Assembly: GCA_013289855.1 (NCBI GenBank)
Contig: JABCZD010000017.1
Location: 30,487 to 94,486 of the forward strand
Direction: 5' to 3'
DNA length: 64,000 nucleotides
Source: Acidobacteriota bacterium
GTDB taxonomy: Bacteria > Acidobacteriota > Terriglobia > Acidiferrales > UBA7541
Shown in pieces: positions 51,509 to 60,289 of the stretch. The position numbers and the translations under genes were made by a program. The notes under the pieces are model-generated. The model searched no databases. It saw nothing but the letters and a program-made list of their open reading frames with translations, and was not told where the DNA came from. Position 1 is the stretch's first letter. Each line of letters starts with the position of its first letter.

Positions 51509-52951
51509 ATGGGCGCACCGGTTCGCAAAACAGAGGCGGCGCGAATGATGAAGCAGCTGCAGCCATTGCTTTCCATTATCGTGGCGTCGAGTCTCGTTGT
51601 CGGCTGCAAGGTCGGCCCGAACTACCATCGGCCGACTGTGCAAACTCCCGCTACGTATCGCGATCTACAAGAGAGTCCGCAGGCCCAAGCTCAGGTGGCC
51701 TCGTATGCGGATCTCCCGTGGTGGCAAGTTTTCCAGGACCCGCAATTGCAAGAGCTCATCCGCACGGCGCTAAAGCAAAACTACGATTTGCAACTCGCTA
51801 CGGAGCGCATCGTCGCCGGGCGCGCGCAGGTGGCCATAACGCGCTCCAATCTATTCCCGCAGGTTCAAGGGAACGGCAATTTTGCTGGGGGAAAAGAAGG
51901 CACGTTTCAAACCAAGTACAACTTCCTGACTCTCACCGCCGATGCGGCTTTTCAGTTGGACTTCTTCGGCAAGCTGCGTCGCGCAACCGAGGCAGCGCGC
52001 GCCCAGCTCCTGGCCACGGAGGATGCGAAGCAGACCGTGGTATTGACGCTCGTAAGCGACGTGGCGAGCGACTATTTTGCACTGCTGGAACTTGACCTTG
52101 AACTCCAAATCACCCATGAGACGGTCACGACGCAGGAAGACTCTGTCAAGCTGACCAAGCTTCGCGTAGACCATGGCGTGGCTACCAAGCTTGATGTCTT
52201 GCAGGCCCAACAAGTTCTTGATTCGGCGAACGCTACCATCCCCGACTTGGAGCGGCAGATCGCGCAGGAAGAAAATGCCATCAGCATTCTCCTGGGCAAT
52301 TATCCGCAGGGTGTGCCGCGTGGACGTCCGCTTGTGGAACAGCTGCTTCCTCCCGAAGTACCGCCGGGCCTACCTTCATCGTTGCTCGAGCGACGACCCG
52401 ATATTCGCGAAGCGGAACAAATGCTCGTGGCCGCGAACGCCGAAATCGGCGTCGCCAAGGCGCAGTTCTTTCCACAAATTTCCCTGACGGGCTCAGGCGG
52501 CGGCTCTTTCGGACGGAGCAGCGCGTTCTCCGGCCTTATGAGCTCGCAAGTCGGAATCTGGTCCTACGGCGCCCAAGTGAGCCAGCCCATTTTTACCGGT
52601 GGAGCACTTCGCGGAAACTTGCGGCTTGCCGAGTCGCAGAATCAACAAGCGCTGATTTCTTACCGCCAAGCGATTCAGCTAGCGTTTGGAGACGTGTCCG
52701 ATGCGCTGATTGGCTATCAGAAATTTCATGAGGTGCGCGTCCGGCAGGAGGATACCGTGGCGGACTTACGGGAGTCCGTCCGGCTTTCCGTGTTGCGCTA
52801 CAAAGGTGGCACCACCACATATCTTGAGGTCTTGGACGGCCAGAGGTCGCTGTTCAACGCCGAACTCATACTCGCGCAGGCGCGCGGTACCGAGTACCAA
52901 AGCCTCGTGCAACTCTACCGGGCACTTGGCGGAGGCTGGCAGCAGACATAG
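51509..52951 (+). CDS. RND outer-membrane channel, NodT/OprM-type lipoprotein
   Basis: The 480-aa protein has a lipoprotein leader (LLSIIVASSLVVGC, lipobox Cys followed by KVGPNYHRP, the usual OprM-like mature start) and two OEP repeats with helical barrels, for example ELIRTALKQNYDLQLATERI and SLLERRPDIREAEQMLVAANAEIGVAKAQFFPQISL. GGAGGGA precedes the ATG at 51509, one base after the pump stop; an in-frame double ATG at 51545 would also keep the leader. It forms the outer-membrane exit for the pump. Confidence 0.94.
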   Translation: MGAPVRKTEAARMMKQLQPLLSIIVASSLVVGCKVGPNYHRPTVQTPATYRDLQESPQAQAQVASYADLPWWQVFQDPQLQELIRTALKQNYDLQLATERIVAGRAQVAITRSNLFPQVQGNGNFAGGKEGTFQTKYNFLTLTADAAFQLDFFGKLRRATEAARAQLLATEDAKQTVVLTLVSDVASDYFALLELDLELQITHETVTTQEDSVKLTKLRVDHGVATKLDVLQAQQVLDSANATIPDLERQIAQEENAISILLGNYPQGVPRGRPLVEQLLPPEVPPGLPSSLLERRPDIREAEQMLVAANAEIGVAKAQFFPQISLTGSGGGSFGRSSAFSGLMSSQVGIWSYGAQVSQPIFTGGALRGNLRLAESQNQQALISYRQAIQLAFGDVSDALIGYQKFHEVRVRQEDTVADLRESVRLSVLRYKGGTTTYLEVLDGQRSLFNAELILAQARGTEYQSLVQLYRALGGGWQQT

Positions 52952-52991
52952 TTCGAGATTTAGCCGTACACAAAAAGTCACGATCTTGACT

Positions 52992-53384
52992 CTACGATTG
53001 CGGTTGCGAATCAATTTCCCGAAAAACATTCGCGGCCAGATGGAACGCAGTGTTGGCTGCCGGCACGCCGCAATAAATCGCGGACTGCAGCAGCGCCTCC
53101 TTAATTTCGTCGCGGCTGACGCCATTGCGGAGGGCCGCGCGCAAGTGCATACAAAATTCATCGCCGCGATTGAGCGCCACGAGCATCGCCAGCGTCAGCA
53201 GGCTCCGCGTCTGGCGTGGCAGACCTGGCCGCGCCCAGATTTCCCCCCAGGCGTAACGCGTAATTAAATCCTGAAACTCAGCGTTAAAAGCGTTGGAGTT
53301 TTGCAGCGCCGCATCGACGTATTTGTCGCCGAGCACCGCGCGCCGCACTTTCATGCCTTCCTCGTACCGCTCGCGGTCCGTCAT
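52992..53384 (-). CDS. pcaC: 4-Carboxymuconolactone decarboxylase
   Basis: The 130-aa protein is a full-length single-domain PcaC: MTDRERYEEGMKVRRAVLGDKYVDAAL, the GEIWARPGLPRQTRSLLTLAMLVAL segment, HLRAALRNGVSRDEIKEALLQSAIYCGVPAAN and a terminal AFHLAANVF. It decarboxylates 4-carboxymuconolactone to 3-oxoadipate enol-lactone in the protocatechuate branch. Its start lies 1 bp from the pcaD stop, so it is the last gene of the minus-strand pca operon. It converges with the RND operon, 40 bp between stops. Confidence 0.94.
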   Translation of the reverse strand: MTDRERYEEGMKVRRAVLGDKYVDAALQNSNAFNAEFQDLITRYAWGEIWARPGLPRQTRSLLTLAMLVALNRGDEFCMHLRAALRNGVSRDEIKEALLQSAIYCGVPAANTAFHLAANVFREIDSQPQS

Positions 53385-53385
53385 T

Positions 53386-54174
53386 TCAGGCCCCTTCCGA
53401 GGTGAGAAACCGCATCACCTCGCGCGTAAATTCTTCCGGTGCTTCAATATTCGAGAGATGCGCGGCATTCAACTCCGAGTATTGTGCGCCTGGAATGCTG
53501 CTCGAAAGAAAATGCCCGTCAGCGGGCGTCGCGGCGGGGTCGTGCGCGCCAGAGATAATCAGCGTCGAATTCCGGATGTTTGCCACATCTTCCCGCAAAT
53601 CCGAATCGCGCAGCGCCGCGCAACAATTGACATAGCCTTCCACCGTTGTGCTCTCGATCATCTCTAGAGTTGCGCGAACTGCTTCGGGAGCGCGTTCGCG
53701 AAATTCACTGGTGTACCAGCGTTCCACAACCTGCGTGGAAATGGACTTCATGCCGCCCTGGCGCACTGTGGCGATGCGCTTTTCCCAAAGTTCAGCATTG
53801 CCGAATTTCGCCGCCGCGCTGCAGACAATTAGCTTGCGAATGCGGCTCGCGGCGTGCAATCCGAGCCACAGTCCGGTCATGCCGCCCATGCTCAGGCCGC
53901 AAAAGTGCACGCGCTCGAGCTTCAGCGCGTCGAGCAGCGCTACAACATCTCCACCGAGTTGGTCGAAATTGTAAGGCCCCGGAACGACGGTGGTACGGCC
54001 ATGACCTCGTGTATCGTAGCGCAATACCGAAAAGTGTTTCTCGAATTCCGGCAGCTGCGCATCCCACATAGACAAATTCGTGCCCAGCGAATTCGAAAGC
54101 ATCAGCAGCGGAGCGGTTGATTGCCCGCTAAGCGCGTAGTGAATTCGTCGGTCGGGGAATTCCAAAAATGTCAT
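53386..54174 (-). CDS. pcaD: 3-Oxoadipate enol-lactonase
   Basis: The 262-aa alpha/beta hydrolase has nucleophile Ser in FCGLSMGGMTG, a RYDTRGHGRT loop, Asp in ISGAHDPAATPADG and a catalytic His in LNAAHLSNIEAPE, all in PcaD positions. It hydrolyses 3-oxoadipate enol-lactone to 3-oxoadipate. The ATG at 54174 is preceded by GGGGGAG and lies 4 bp after the pcaB stop; a longer frame from 54216 would overlap pcaB. It is a stand-alone PcaD, not the PcaL fusion with PcaC found in actinobacteria. Confidence 0.93.
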   Translation of the reverse strand: MTFLEFPDRRIHYALSGQSTAPLLMLSNSLGTNLSMWDAQLPEFEKHFSVLRYDTRGHGRTTVVPGPYNFDQLGGDVVALLDALKLERVHFCGLSMGGMTGLWLGLHAASRIRKLIVCSAAAKFGNAELWEKRIATVRQGGMKSISTQVVERWYTSEFRERAPEAVRATLEMIESTTVEGYVNCCAALRDSDLREDVANIRNSTLIISGAHDPAATPADGHFLSSSIPGAQYSELNAAHLSNIEAPEEFTREVMRFLTSEGA

Positions 54175-54178
54175 GGTG

Positions 54179-55546
54179 CTACTCCCCCTTCCGACTGGGT
54201 TTGTCGTCGTGCGCACGAGCGGTCTCTAGCACCTTGTTGATCATGCTGCTCGAACTGCCCAAATAGTTGTTGGCGTTGAATAACTGGCGAAGCGTTTGCT
54301 CCGGAAGGTGTTGCAGAATCGCTGGTGTCGCGAGTAGCACATCGCGCAAATGCTCGCGATTTTCTATAGCTTGCTGGCAAGCTGCCTCGACTGCGCGTCG
54401 CGCCTCCTGCTTACCGACACGCGCGGCCAGACGAACCGTTACACCCTCCGCGTAGATCAATCCGCGCGTAGCTTCAAGGTTTTCCCCCATTCGCGCAGCA
54501 TTCACCTCGAGTCCGGAAATTGCTCCGTGCAAATGATACAGCGCTCCTCCAGCCAGGCCCACAACCTCAGGAAGTGTTTCCCACTCCGCCAGCCAGCCGC
54601 CGAGTCCCCGCTCGTCTTCTTGCACCATGGCGCCGAGAACGGTCGAAACCAGTCCTGGGACTCGAGTGGCGGCGGCCAGCACCGTAGCGCAGCCTACGGG
54701 ATTGCGTTTGTGCGGCATGCTGGAAGAGCCGCCACGTCCGCTGCCGCCGGGTTCGCACAACTCGCCAATCTCGGTTTGCATGTGCAGCGAAATATCGCGC
54801 GCGATTTTTCCCAGCGTGCCCGAAAGCAATCCCATGCACATCGCCACTTCACCGAAACGATCGCGATGAGTGTGCCAGGGAATATCCGGCAATCTTAGTG
54901 ACAATTCCTTCGCCAGCGCCGCGGCCACCTTTCCGCCGCGCTCCCCAAGCGCCGACAGCGTGCCCACCGCGCCGCCGAATTGCAACACCAGCGCTCGCTC
55001 GCGAATTTCTTCCAGGCGGCGGCGGTGGCGGAGTAGCGCGTCGAGCCAACCGGCAACTTTCGCTCCAAACGTAGTAGGCGCGGCATGCTGTAGCCACGTT
55101 CGACCCACTATCAATGTTGTGCGATGTTTGTCGGCCAGGGTTGCGAGTAGCTCGCACAATTGCCGCAGTTTGTGTTGCATCGCCGCGAGTGCCGGGCGAA
55201 GTTGCAAGACAAATCCGGTGTCGATGGCGTCTTGGCTCGTCGCTCCCCAGTGCACGAAGCCCGCGGCCCAGGCATCCTCTTCTGCCACCAGGGCAGTAAG
55301 CTGTTGCACCATCGGAATTGCCAGGTTGCCGGCGTTCGCGGCATTCGTTTGCAGAGTGGCAACATCAAAAAACTCCGCGCGGCATTTCGCGGTAATCGCT
55401 GTCGCTGCTTTCAGAGGAATAATCCCGCAAGCGGCTTCCGCCCGCGCCAGCGCCGCCTCAAAATCAAGCATGCCCTGCAGACGCGCGGCATCGGAGAACG
55501 CCTCATCCATCGCCGGAGAGCGAAACAGCGAATCAAGCAGCGACAT
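54179..55546 (-). CDS. pcaB: 3-Carboxy-cis,cis-muconate cycloisomerase
   Basis: The 455-aa protein belongs to the fumarase/aspartase superfamily with the signature GGSSSMPHKRNPVGC (catalytic Ser loop), HWGATSQDAIDTG and an N-terminal SLLDSLFRSPAMDEAFSDAARLQGMLDFEAALARAEA typical of PcaB rather than PurB. It lactonises 3-carboxymuconate to 4-carboxymuconolactone. It sits between pcaG and pcaD; 45 bp separate it from pcaG. Length is normal for the family. Confidence 0.94.
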   Translation of the reverse strand: MSLLDSLFRSPAMDEAFSDAARLQGMLDFEAALARAEAACGIIPLKAATAITAKCRAEFFDVATLQTNAANAGNLAIPMVQQLTALVAEEDAWAAGFVHWGATSQDAIDTGFVLQLRPALAAMQHKLRQLCELLATLADKHRTTLIVGRTWLQHAAPTTFGAKVAGWLDALLRHRRRLEEIRERALVLQFGGAVGTLSALGERGGKVAAALAKELSLRLPDIPWHTHRDRFGEVAMCMGLLSGTLGKIARDISLHMQTEIGELCEPGGSGRGGSSSMPHKRNPVGCATVLAAATRVPGLVSTVLGAMVQEDERGLGGWLAEWETLPEVVGLAGGALYHLHGAISGLEVNAARMGENLEATRGLIYAEGVTVRLAARVGKQEARRAVEAACQQAIENREHLRDVLLATPAILQHLPEQTLRQLFNANNYLGSSSSMINKVLETARAHDDKPSRKGE

Positions 55547-55591
55547 GCAAAAACACCATCACCTTTCGCGTCCGGCAAAAATTAGGGGCGT

Positions 55592-56161
55592 TCACCATTC
55601 AAAAAAAACCGTTTCGTCTGTCCCTTGCAAAATCACATTCCATTGGAACGACCCGGCTGCGCGATCAGCCACCTTGGCGATCAACGTGTCCCGGCGCTCC
55701 TCCGGCACCAATCCCAACACCAGATCATTGGCGTTCCGCGGTTCATCCGGGAAATAAATGCGCGTCATCAATCGCGTGAGCAAGCCGCGCATAAAAATCG
55801 AAACGAGCAGGTGTGGCGCGTGCTCCCGCCCTTCGGTATCGCTGCCGCTTCCGGGTTTGACGCTTACAAAACGAAACTCTCCGTGTTCGTTCGTCGCCAC
55901 ACGCCCAAACCCGCAAAGGCCTTTGGCAGTTGAAGAGTCTTCTTTTTCACCGTTGCGCGGATAGATGCCCCGCGCGTCTGCCTGCCAAATTTCCAGCACT
56001 GCATCGGGAACCGGCATCCCATCGCCATCAAGAACGCGTCCCGCGATGGCCATGCATTCGCCCGCGGCCGTGCCTGCGGCAATATTTTCATTGCACAACC
56101 GCCCCAGCGCAATGCTGAAGAACGGACCAACCGTCTGCGAAGAAGTAGGAACGAGACTCAT
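55592..56161 (-). CDS. pcaG: Protocatechuate 3,4-dioxygenase alpha subunit
   Basis: The 189-aa protein has the intradiol-dioxygenase fold with TSSQTVGPFFSIAL, GRVLDGDGMPVPDAVLEIWQADARGIY and HLLVSIFMRGLLTRLMTRIYFPDE. As usual for alpha subunits the iron-ligand Tyr and His residues are not all present; the metal site is supplied by PcaH. It forms the heteromeric ring-cleaving enzyme with the product of the gene 15 bp upstream. Confidence 0.93.
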   Translation of the reverse strand: MSLVPTSSQTVGPFFSIALGRLCNENIAAGTAAGECMAIAGRVLDGDGMPVPDAVLEIWQADARGIYPRNGEKEDSSTAKGLCGFGRVATNEHGEFRFVSVKPGSGSDTEGREHAPHLLVSIFMRGLLTRLMTRIYFPDEPRNANDLVLGLVPEERRDTLIAKVADRAAGSFQWNVILQGTDETVFFEW

Positions 56162-56176
56162 CTTATGTAGCGCATC

Positions 56177-56881
56177 CTATTTTTCCATGGGCGTCACGCG
56201 ACTGCCCCGCAGGACAATATCAAAGCGAAAGCCCAGCGCGGTTTCGGGAATAGTGCTATCCCAATCAAATCCCGCGACCAAGCGCGCCCGCGCAGCTTCA
56301 TCTGCGATGGAATTAAATATGGGGTCGTACGCCTGCAGCACATCTCCCGGAAAATACATCTGCGTAACCAGCCGCGACGCAAAGGCCGGCCCGAATACGG
56401 AAAAATGAATATGCGCTGGCCGCCACGCATTCGCGTGATTGCGCCAGGGATACGCGCCCGGCCGCACCGTCACGAAGCGGTAGCGTCCTTCATCATCAGT
56501 GAGCGTATGCCCGCAACCCGTAAAGTGCGGATCCAGCGGCGCATCGTGCTGATCCTTCTTGTGCAGATAGCGGCCCGCGGCGTTGGCCTGCCAAATTTCG
56601 ATCAGCGTGTGCCGCACCGGCCGCGCGTCTTCGTCCAAAACTTTTCCGCTCACCACAATGCGTTCGCCAATCGGCGCGCCGCTTGATTGCCTCGTCAGAT
56701 CGCAGATGCGCGGCTCCACGCTACTCGCCGAAAAAATCGGTCCGCTCAATTCTGAGCTTGTGTGGGGCGCACGAATCAGCGGCAACGTCGGGGCGCGTTT
56801 TTGCGACGACACATAAGCCGGGTGCAGCAGCGGCGGTTGCGTCGAGAGATGTGGCAAACGATAGCTCACCGGCTCGCTCAT
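56177..56881 (-). CDS. pcaH: Protocatechuate 3,4-dioxygenase beta subunit
   Basis: The 234-aa catalytic subunit binds non-haem Fe(III). Candidate ligands are Tyr in AAGRYLHKKDQH, Tyr in GAYPWRNHANAW and the two His of RPAHIHFSVFG. It cleaves protocatechuate between the hydroxyl-bearing carbons to give 3-carboxy-cis,cis-muconate. The ATG at 56881 is fixed by AAGGAGG just upstream. It lies 105 bp after the flavodoxin gene; pcaGBDC follow with short gaps. Confidence 0.95.
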   Translation of the reverse strand: MSEPVSYRLPHLSTQPPLLHPAYVSSQKRAPTLPLIRAPHTSSELSGPIFSASSVEPRICDLTRQSSGAPIGERIVVSGKVLDEDARPVRHTLIEIWQANAAGRYLHKKDQHDAPLDPHFTGCGHTLTDDEGRYRFVTVRPGAYPWRNHANAWRPAHIHFSVFGPAFASRLVTQMYFPGDVLQAYDPIFNSIADEAARARLVAGFDWDSTIPETALGFRFDIVLRGSRVTPMEK

Positions 56882-56986
56882 GCGAAACGCCTCCTTCCCA
56901 TGAAGCTGGATGGTCCTGCACAATCGCTCGATATTAGCTCACGCAAGCGCTTCGCAATGCTCAAACTGTCAGAAAATGTTTCGCGG

Positions 56987-57472
56987 TCACACGCGCTGCG
57001 CCAGTGCCGGCATTAAGTCGCGTTCCACCCACGGCAAAATCCACTCTGAAGCCACATCCTCCGCCATAGTCCCCGCGCTCGCATCGTGCAGCAAAGCCTC
57101 ACCGGCCCGTTGCGCGCCCAACTCGCCCAGCAATTTATCAAAGCGCAGCCCGCCCTGGCAGAAGGTCTTGCCGTACGTTTGATCTCCCAGCGCGATCACG
57201 CCGTAAACAATTCCGCGCAGGTCCGGGCGTTTTTCCTCAAGGCTAGCGAACACCCTTTGCGCATTGTCCGGAACGTCACCGCTCCCGTACGTTGAGGTGC
57301 AAATCAGGAAAGCGTCACATCCGGAGCCATTCCTCTCGAACACGCTCGCGTCGCGGCCGTCCATCAGCACAATTTCGGTGCGGTGCCCAGCCTTTGCCAG
57401 CACTTGCTCGATATCCTTCGCCACCGCCTCGGCGGTGCCGGTCATCGTTCCCACGAGTATGCGAAGCTCCAC
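56987..57472 (-). CDS. Flavodoxin / MioC-like FMN protein
   Basis: The 161-aa protein has the flavodoxin phosphate-binding loop in LVGTMTGTAEAVAKDI (T/S-x-T-G-T pattern), the CTSTYGSGDVPDNAQRVF segment that stacks on FMN and a GVIALGDQTYGKTFCQGG segment. It should carry electrons with bound FMN. Placement is informative: it is the first minus-strand gene, divergent from boxR and ahead of pcaH. BoxB needs a reductase (BoxA) that is missing here, so this protein may feed electrons to BoxB; that is inference. Confidence 0.88.
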   Translation of the reverse strand: MELRILVGTMTGTAEAVAKDIEQVLAKAGHRTEIVLMDGRDASVFERNGSGCDAFLICTSTYGSGDVPDNAQRVFASLEEKRPDLRGIVYGVIALGDQTYGKTFCQGGLRFDKLLGELGAQRAGEALLHDASAGTMAEDVASEWILPWVERDLMPALAQRV

Positions 57473-57611
57473 CAGTCAGCCTCTCTTTACCTTTATTGCG
57501 CTCCGACGCGTAACCAGCGCACGATCCATATCACGAACCGCCTCATTGAAGCCTAGACGTGCCATCAGATATGTATTATAGTGCATTCGTAGCGGTTGGC
57601 AATGCTTCATA
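57473..57611. promoter_or_regulatory. Divergent flavodoxin/pca - box control region
   Basis: This 139-bp gap separates the two catabolic operons. TGCA occurs at 57582-57585 and again at 57613-57616 overlapping the boxR start codon, and a third near-match TGCTTCATAATGCA spans 57603-57616. BzdR/BoxR-type regulators are reported to bind TGCA-containing repeats, so these are candidate operators. A -10-like TATTAT lies at 57574. Confidence 0.45.
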
Positions 57612-58550
57612 ATGCATGAAAACCTCAATCCGCTAACTACCCCTACCCCGTCCGCTCCGGCTGTGCCCCGCAGCGACCCGCCCTCCGTCGCCGATGCCGA
57701 TTATCTTCGACGCCTCGGCGAACGCGTTCGCGAAGCCCGCGCCCGCCGCGGCATGACCCGCCGCATCCTCTCGCGAGATTCGCGCGTCTCCGAGCGCTAC
57801 CTCGCGCAACTCGAAACCGGCCAGGGCAATATCTCCGTTTTGCTGCTTCGTCAGGTGGCGCAGGCTCTGGACCTGCCCATGCACGCGTTGCTGCACGACG
57901 CAGCCGAGCTCTTCGGAGAGCTCGCCCGTGCCACGGAATTCCTCGCCAAGCTATCCGGTGAACAGCAGCAGCGCGCTCGTGAAATGCTTTTGCGCGAATT
58001 CAGTGCCGTGGATCCCGTTGCGCGCCGCCAGCGCATCGCCATCGTAGGATTGCGCGGCGCAGGAAAATCAACGCTCGGCGGCATGCTGGCCACGCAGCTC
58101 GGTCTGCCGTTCATCGAGCTCGATCGCGTCATCGAGCAACACAGCGGCTTGGGCCTCAGCGTAATTTTCGATTTGTACGGCCAGAGCGGATTCCGCCGCT
58201 TGGAGCGCGAATGCCTCGACCAGATTTTGCAGCGTCATACGACGTTTGTCCTGGCCACCGGCGGCAGCTTGGTTTCCGAAGCCGCCACCTACGAGCGCCT
58301 GCTCACCGATTGTTTCACTGTCTGGCTGCGCGCCACGCCGGAAGACCACATGCAGCGCGTCATTGCCCAGGGCGACACGCGCCCCATGTCCGAAAATCGC
58401 GAAGCCATGTCCGAGCTGAAAAACATCCTCAACGTCCGCGAGCCGCTCTATCGCCGTGCGGACATTACCGTGGATACCAGTTCCCAATCGCTGCCCGATA
58501 CGTTTGAAGATCTGGCGCGCGCCATCCGACAGGAGCCGCAACAGATCTAA
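57612..58550 (+). CDS. boxR: BoxR/BzdR-type regulator (XRE HTH + shikimate-kinase-like domain)
   Basis: The 312-aa protein has an N-terminal XRE helix-turn-helix (about residues 35-95; RVREARARRGMTRRILSRDS, then SERYLAQLETGQGNIS) and a C-terminal shikimate-kinase-like domain (about 140-305) with P-loop GLRGAGKST. This two-domain layout is the BzdR/BoxR family, where benzoyl-CoA binds the kinase-like domain and releases repression. It precedes boxC by 32 bp, as expected for a local regulator. The N-terminal 30 residues are Pro/Thr-rich and the start may be later. Confidence 0.9.
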   Translation: MHENLNPLTTPTPSAPAVPRSDPPSVADADYLRRLGERVREARARRGMTRRILSRDSRVSERYLAQLETGQGNISVLLLRQVAQALDLPMHALLHDAAELFGELARATEFLAKLSGEQQQRAREMLLREFSAVDPVARRQRIAIVGLRGAGKSTLGGMLATQLGLPFIELDRVIEQHSGLGLSVIFDLYGQSGFRRLERECLDQILQRHTTFVLATGGSLVSEAATYERLLTDCFTVWLRATPEDHMQRVIAQGDTRPMSENREAMSELKNILNVREPLYRRADITVDTSSQSLPDTFEDLARAIRQEPQQI

Positions 58551-58582
58551 GGTCTATTAAGCGCCAAGGAGCGCCGTTCCAA

Positions 58583-60289
58583 ATGTCCGAAGTCGTAAAT
58601 AAAGAAAAAGAACTGGTCACCTTTGACGCGTCGGAATCGGCAACCAGTGCCCGCCCCTATCAGCACTGGAAACTCACCATCGACGGCCGCATCGCCACGC
58701 TGGCCCTCGACGTGAACGAAGACGGCGGCTTGCGCCCGGGATACAAGCTGAAATTAAACTCCTACGACCTTGGCGTGGACGTCGAGCTCCACAACATCTT
58801 GCAAAGCATTCGCTTCGAACATCCCGAAGTCGCTTGCGTAGTTCTGACCAGCGCTAAAGAAAAAATCTTCTGTGCCGGCGCCAACATCTACATGCTCGGA
58901 ACCTCTTCCCACGCCTGGAAAGTAAATTTTTGCAAATTCACCAACGAAACCCGCAACGGCATGGAAGACTCCAGCCGCCACGATGGTCTGCGTTTTCTCG
59001 CCGCCCTCAATGGCACCACTGCGGGCGGCGGTTACGAAATGGCCCTCGCCTGCGATGAAATTGTTTTGATTGATGATCGCTCCAGCGCGGTAAGCCTGCC
59101 TGAAGTCCCGTTGCTCGGTGTTCTGCCCGGCACGGGCGGACTCACGCGCATGGTGGACAAGCGCCACGTACGCCGTGATCTGGCCGATATTTTTTGCACC
59201 AATCCCGACGGCGTGCGCGGCGAACGCGCCAAGTCTTGGGGCCTGGTGGATGAAATTGCCGCCCCCGCGCAGTTCGCCGCCGCTATTCGCCAGCGCGCAG
59301 AACGCCTCGCAAATTCCTCGCCACGCTCGGCCGTCGCAAAAGGTATCAAGCTGCAACCTTTGGTGCGGAAAGTTGACGACGACGGCTATCACTACCGCCA
59401 TGTCCACGTCACCTTCGACCATACTGCGCGCACCGCCACACTAACCGTGCGTGGCCCGCAAAACGATCAACCAACCTCCATCGCGGAAATTGTCGCGCTC
59501 GGTGACCAGTGGTGGCCTCTCGCCATGGCTCGCGAACTGGACGACGCCATCCTGATGCTGCGTGCCAACGAGCCAGAGTGCGGTCTCGTGCTTCTGAAAA
59601 CACAGGGCGGCCCAGACGCAGTCCTAGCTTGCGGCGCCACGCTTATGGAATTTTCGGGTCACTGGCTCGTCCGCGAAACCATCGGTCTGCTACGCCGCAC
59701 CTTCGCGCGCCTCGACGTTTCCTCGCGCAGCATGTTCGCCCTGATCGAACCCGGCTCGTGCTTCGCCGGACTGTTTTTTGAGTTGGCATTGGCTGCCGAC
59801 CGCAGCTACATGCTCGCTGCGGATGAGACAGAATCTGAGGCAACGGAAAATCCAAGCGCTCCGCGCATCGCCATCGATGCCACGAACTTCAAATTGTTTC
59901 CCACCGTCACCGGAGAGACACGCTTGTCGAGCCGGTTCGGTGGTCAGGTGGAGAAACTTGCCGAACTCGCCGCCGCTTCCGGGCGATTGCTTTCATCGGC
60001 GGACGCGCTCGACGCTGGCCTGATCACCGTCGCGCCAGACGATCTCGACTGGGAAGACGAACTCCGCATGGCCATCGAAGAACGTTGCAGCCTCTCTCCC
60101 GATGCCCTCACAGGCATGGAAGCCAGCCTGCGTTTTCCCGGCGCGGAGAGTCTCGAAACCAAAGTGTTCGGCCGCCTCTCCGCCTGGCAAAACTGGGTCT
60201 TCATTCGCCCCAATTCCACCGGAGAAAACGGCGCGCTAAAACTATTCGGCACCGGCAAAAAATCACGCTTCGACTGGGAGCGAATCTAA
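58583..60289 (+). CDS. boxC: Benzoyl-CoA-dihydrodiol lyase (2,3-epoxybenzoyl-CoA dihydrolase)
   Basis: The 568-aa crotonase-superfamily protein has an enoyl-CoA-hydratase-like core with FCAGANIYMLG (oxyanion hole) and NGTTAGGGYEMALACDEIVLIDDRSS, plus a large C-terminal extension typical of BoxC. It hydrolytically opens 2,3-epoxybenzoyl-CoA to 3,4-dehydroadipyl-CoA semialdehyde and formate. AAGGAG precedes the ATG at 58583. Its stop overlaps the boxB start (TAATG), so expression is coupled. Confidence 0.94.
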   Translation: MSEVVNKEKELVTFDASESATSARPYQHWKLTIDGRIATLALDVNEDGGLRPGYKLKLNSYDLGVDVELHNILQSIRFEHPEVACVVLTSAKEKIFCAGANIYMLGTSSHAWKVNFCKFTNETRNGMEDSSRHDGLRFLAALNGTTAGGGYEMALACDEIVLIDDRSSAVSLPEVPLLGVLPGTGGLTRMVDKRHVRRDLADIFCTNPDGVRGERAKSWGLVDEIAAPAQFAAAIRQRAERLANSSPRSAVAKGIKLQPLVRKVDDDGYHYRHVHVTFDHTARTATLTVRGPQNDQPTSIAEIVALGDQWWPLAMARELDDAILMLRANEPECGLVLLKTQGGPDAVLACGATLMEFSGHWLVRETIGLLRRTFARLDVSSRSMFALIEPGSCFAGLFFELALAADRSYMLAADETESEATENPSAPRIAIDATNFKLFPTVTGETRLSSRFGGQVEKLAELAAASGRLLSSADALDAGLITVAPDDLDWEDELRMAIEERCSLSPDALTGMEASLRFPGAESLETKVFGRLSAWQNWVFIRPNSTGENGALKLFGTGKKSRFDWERI

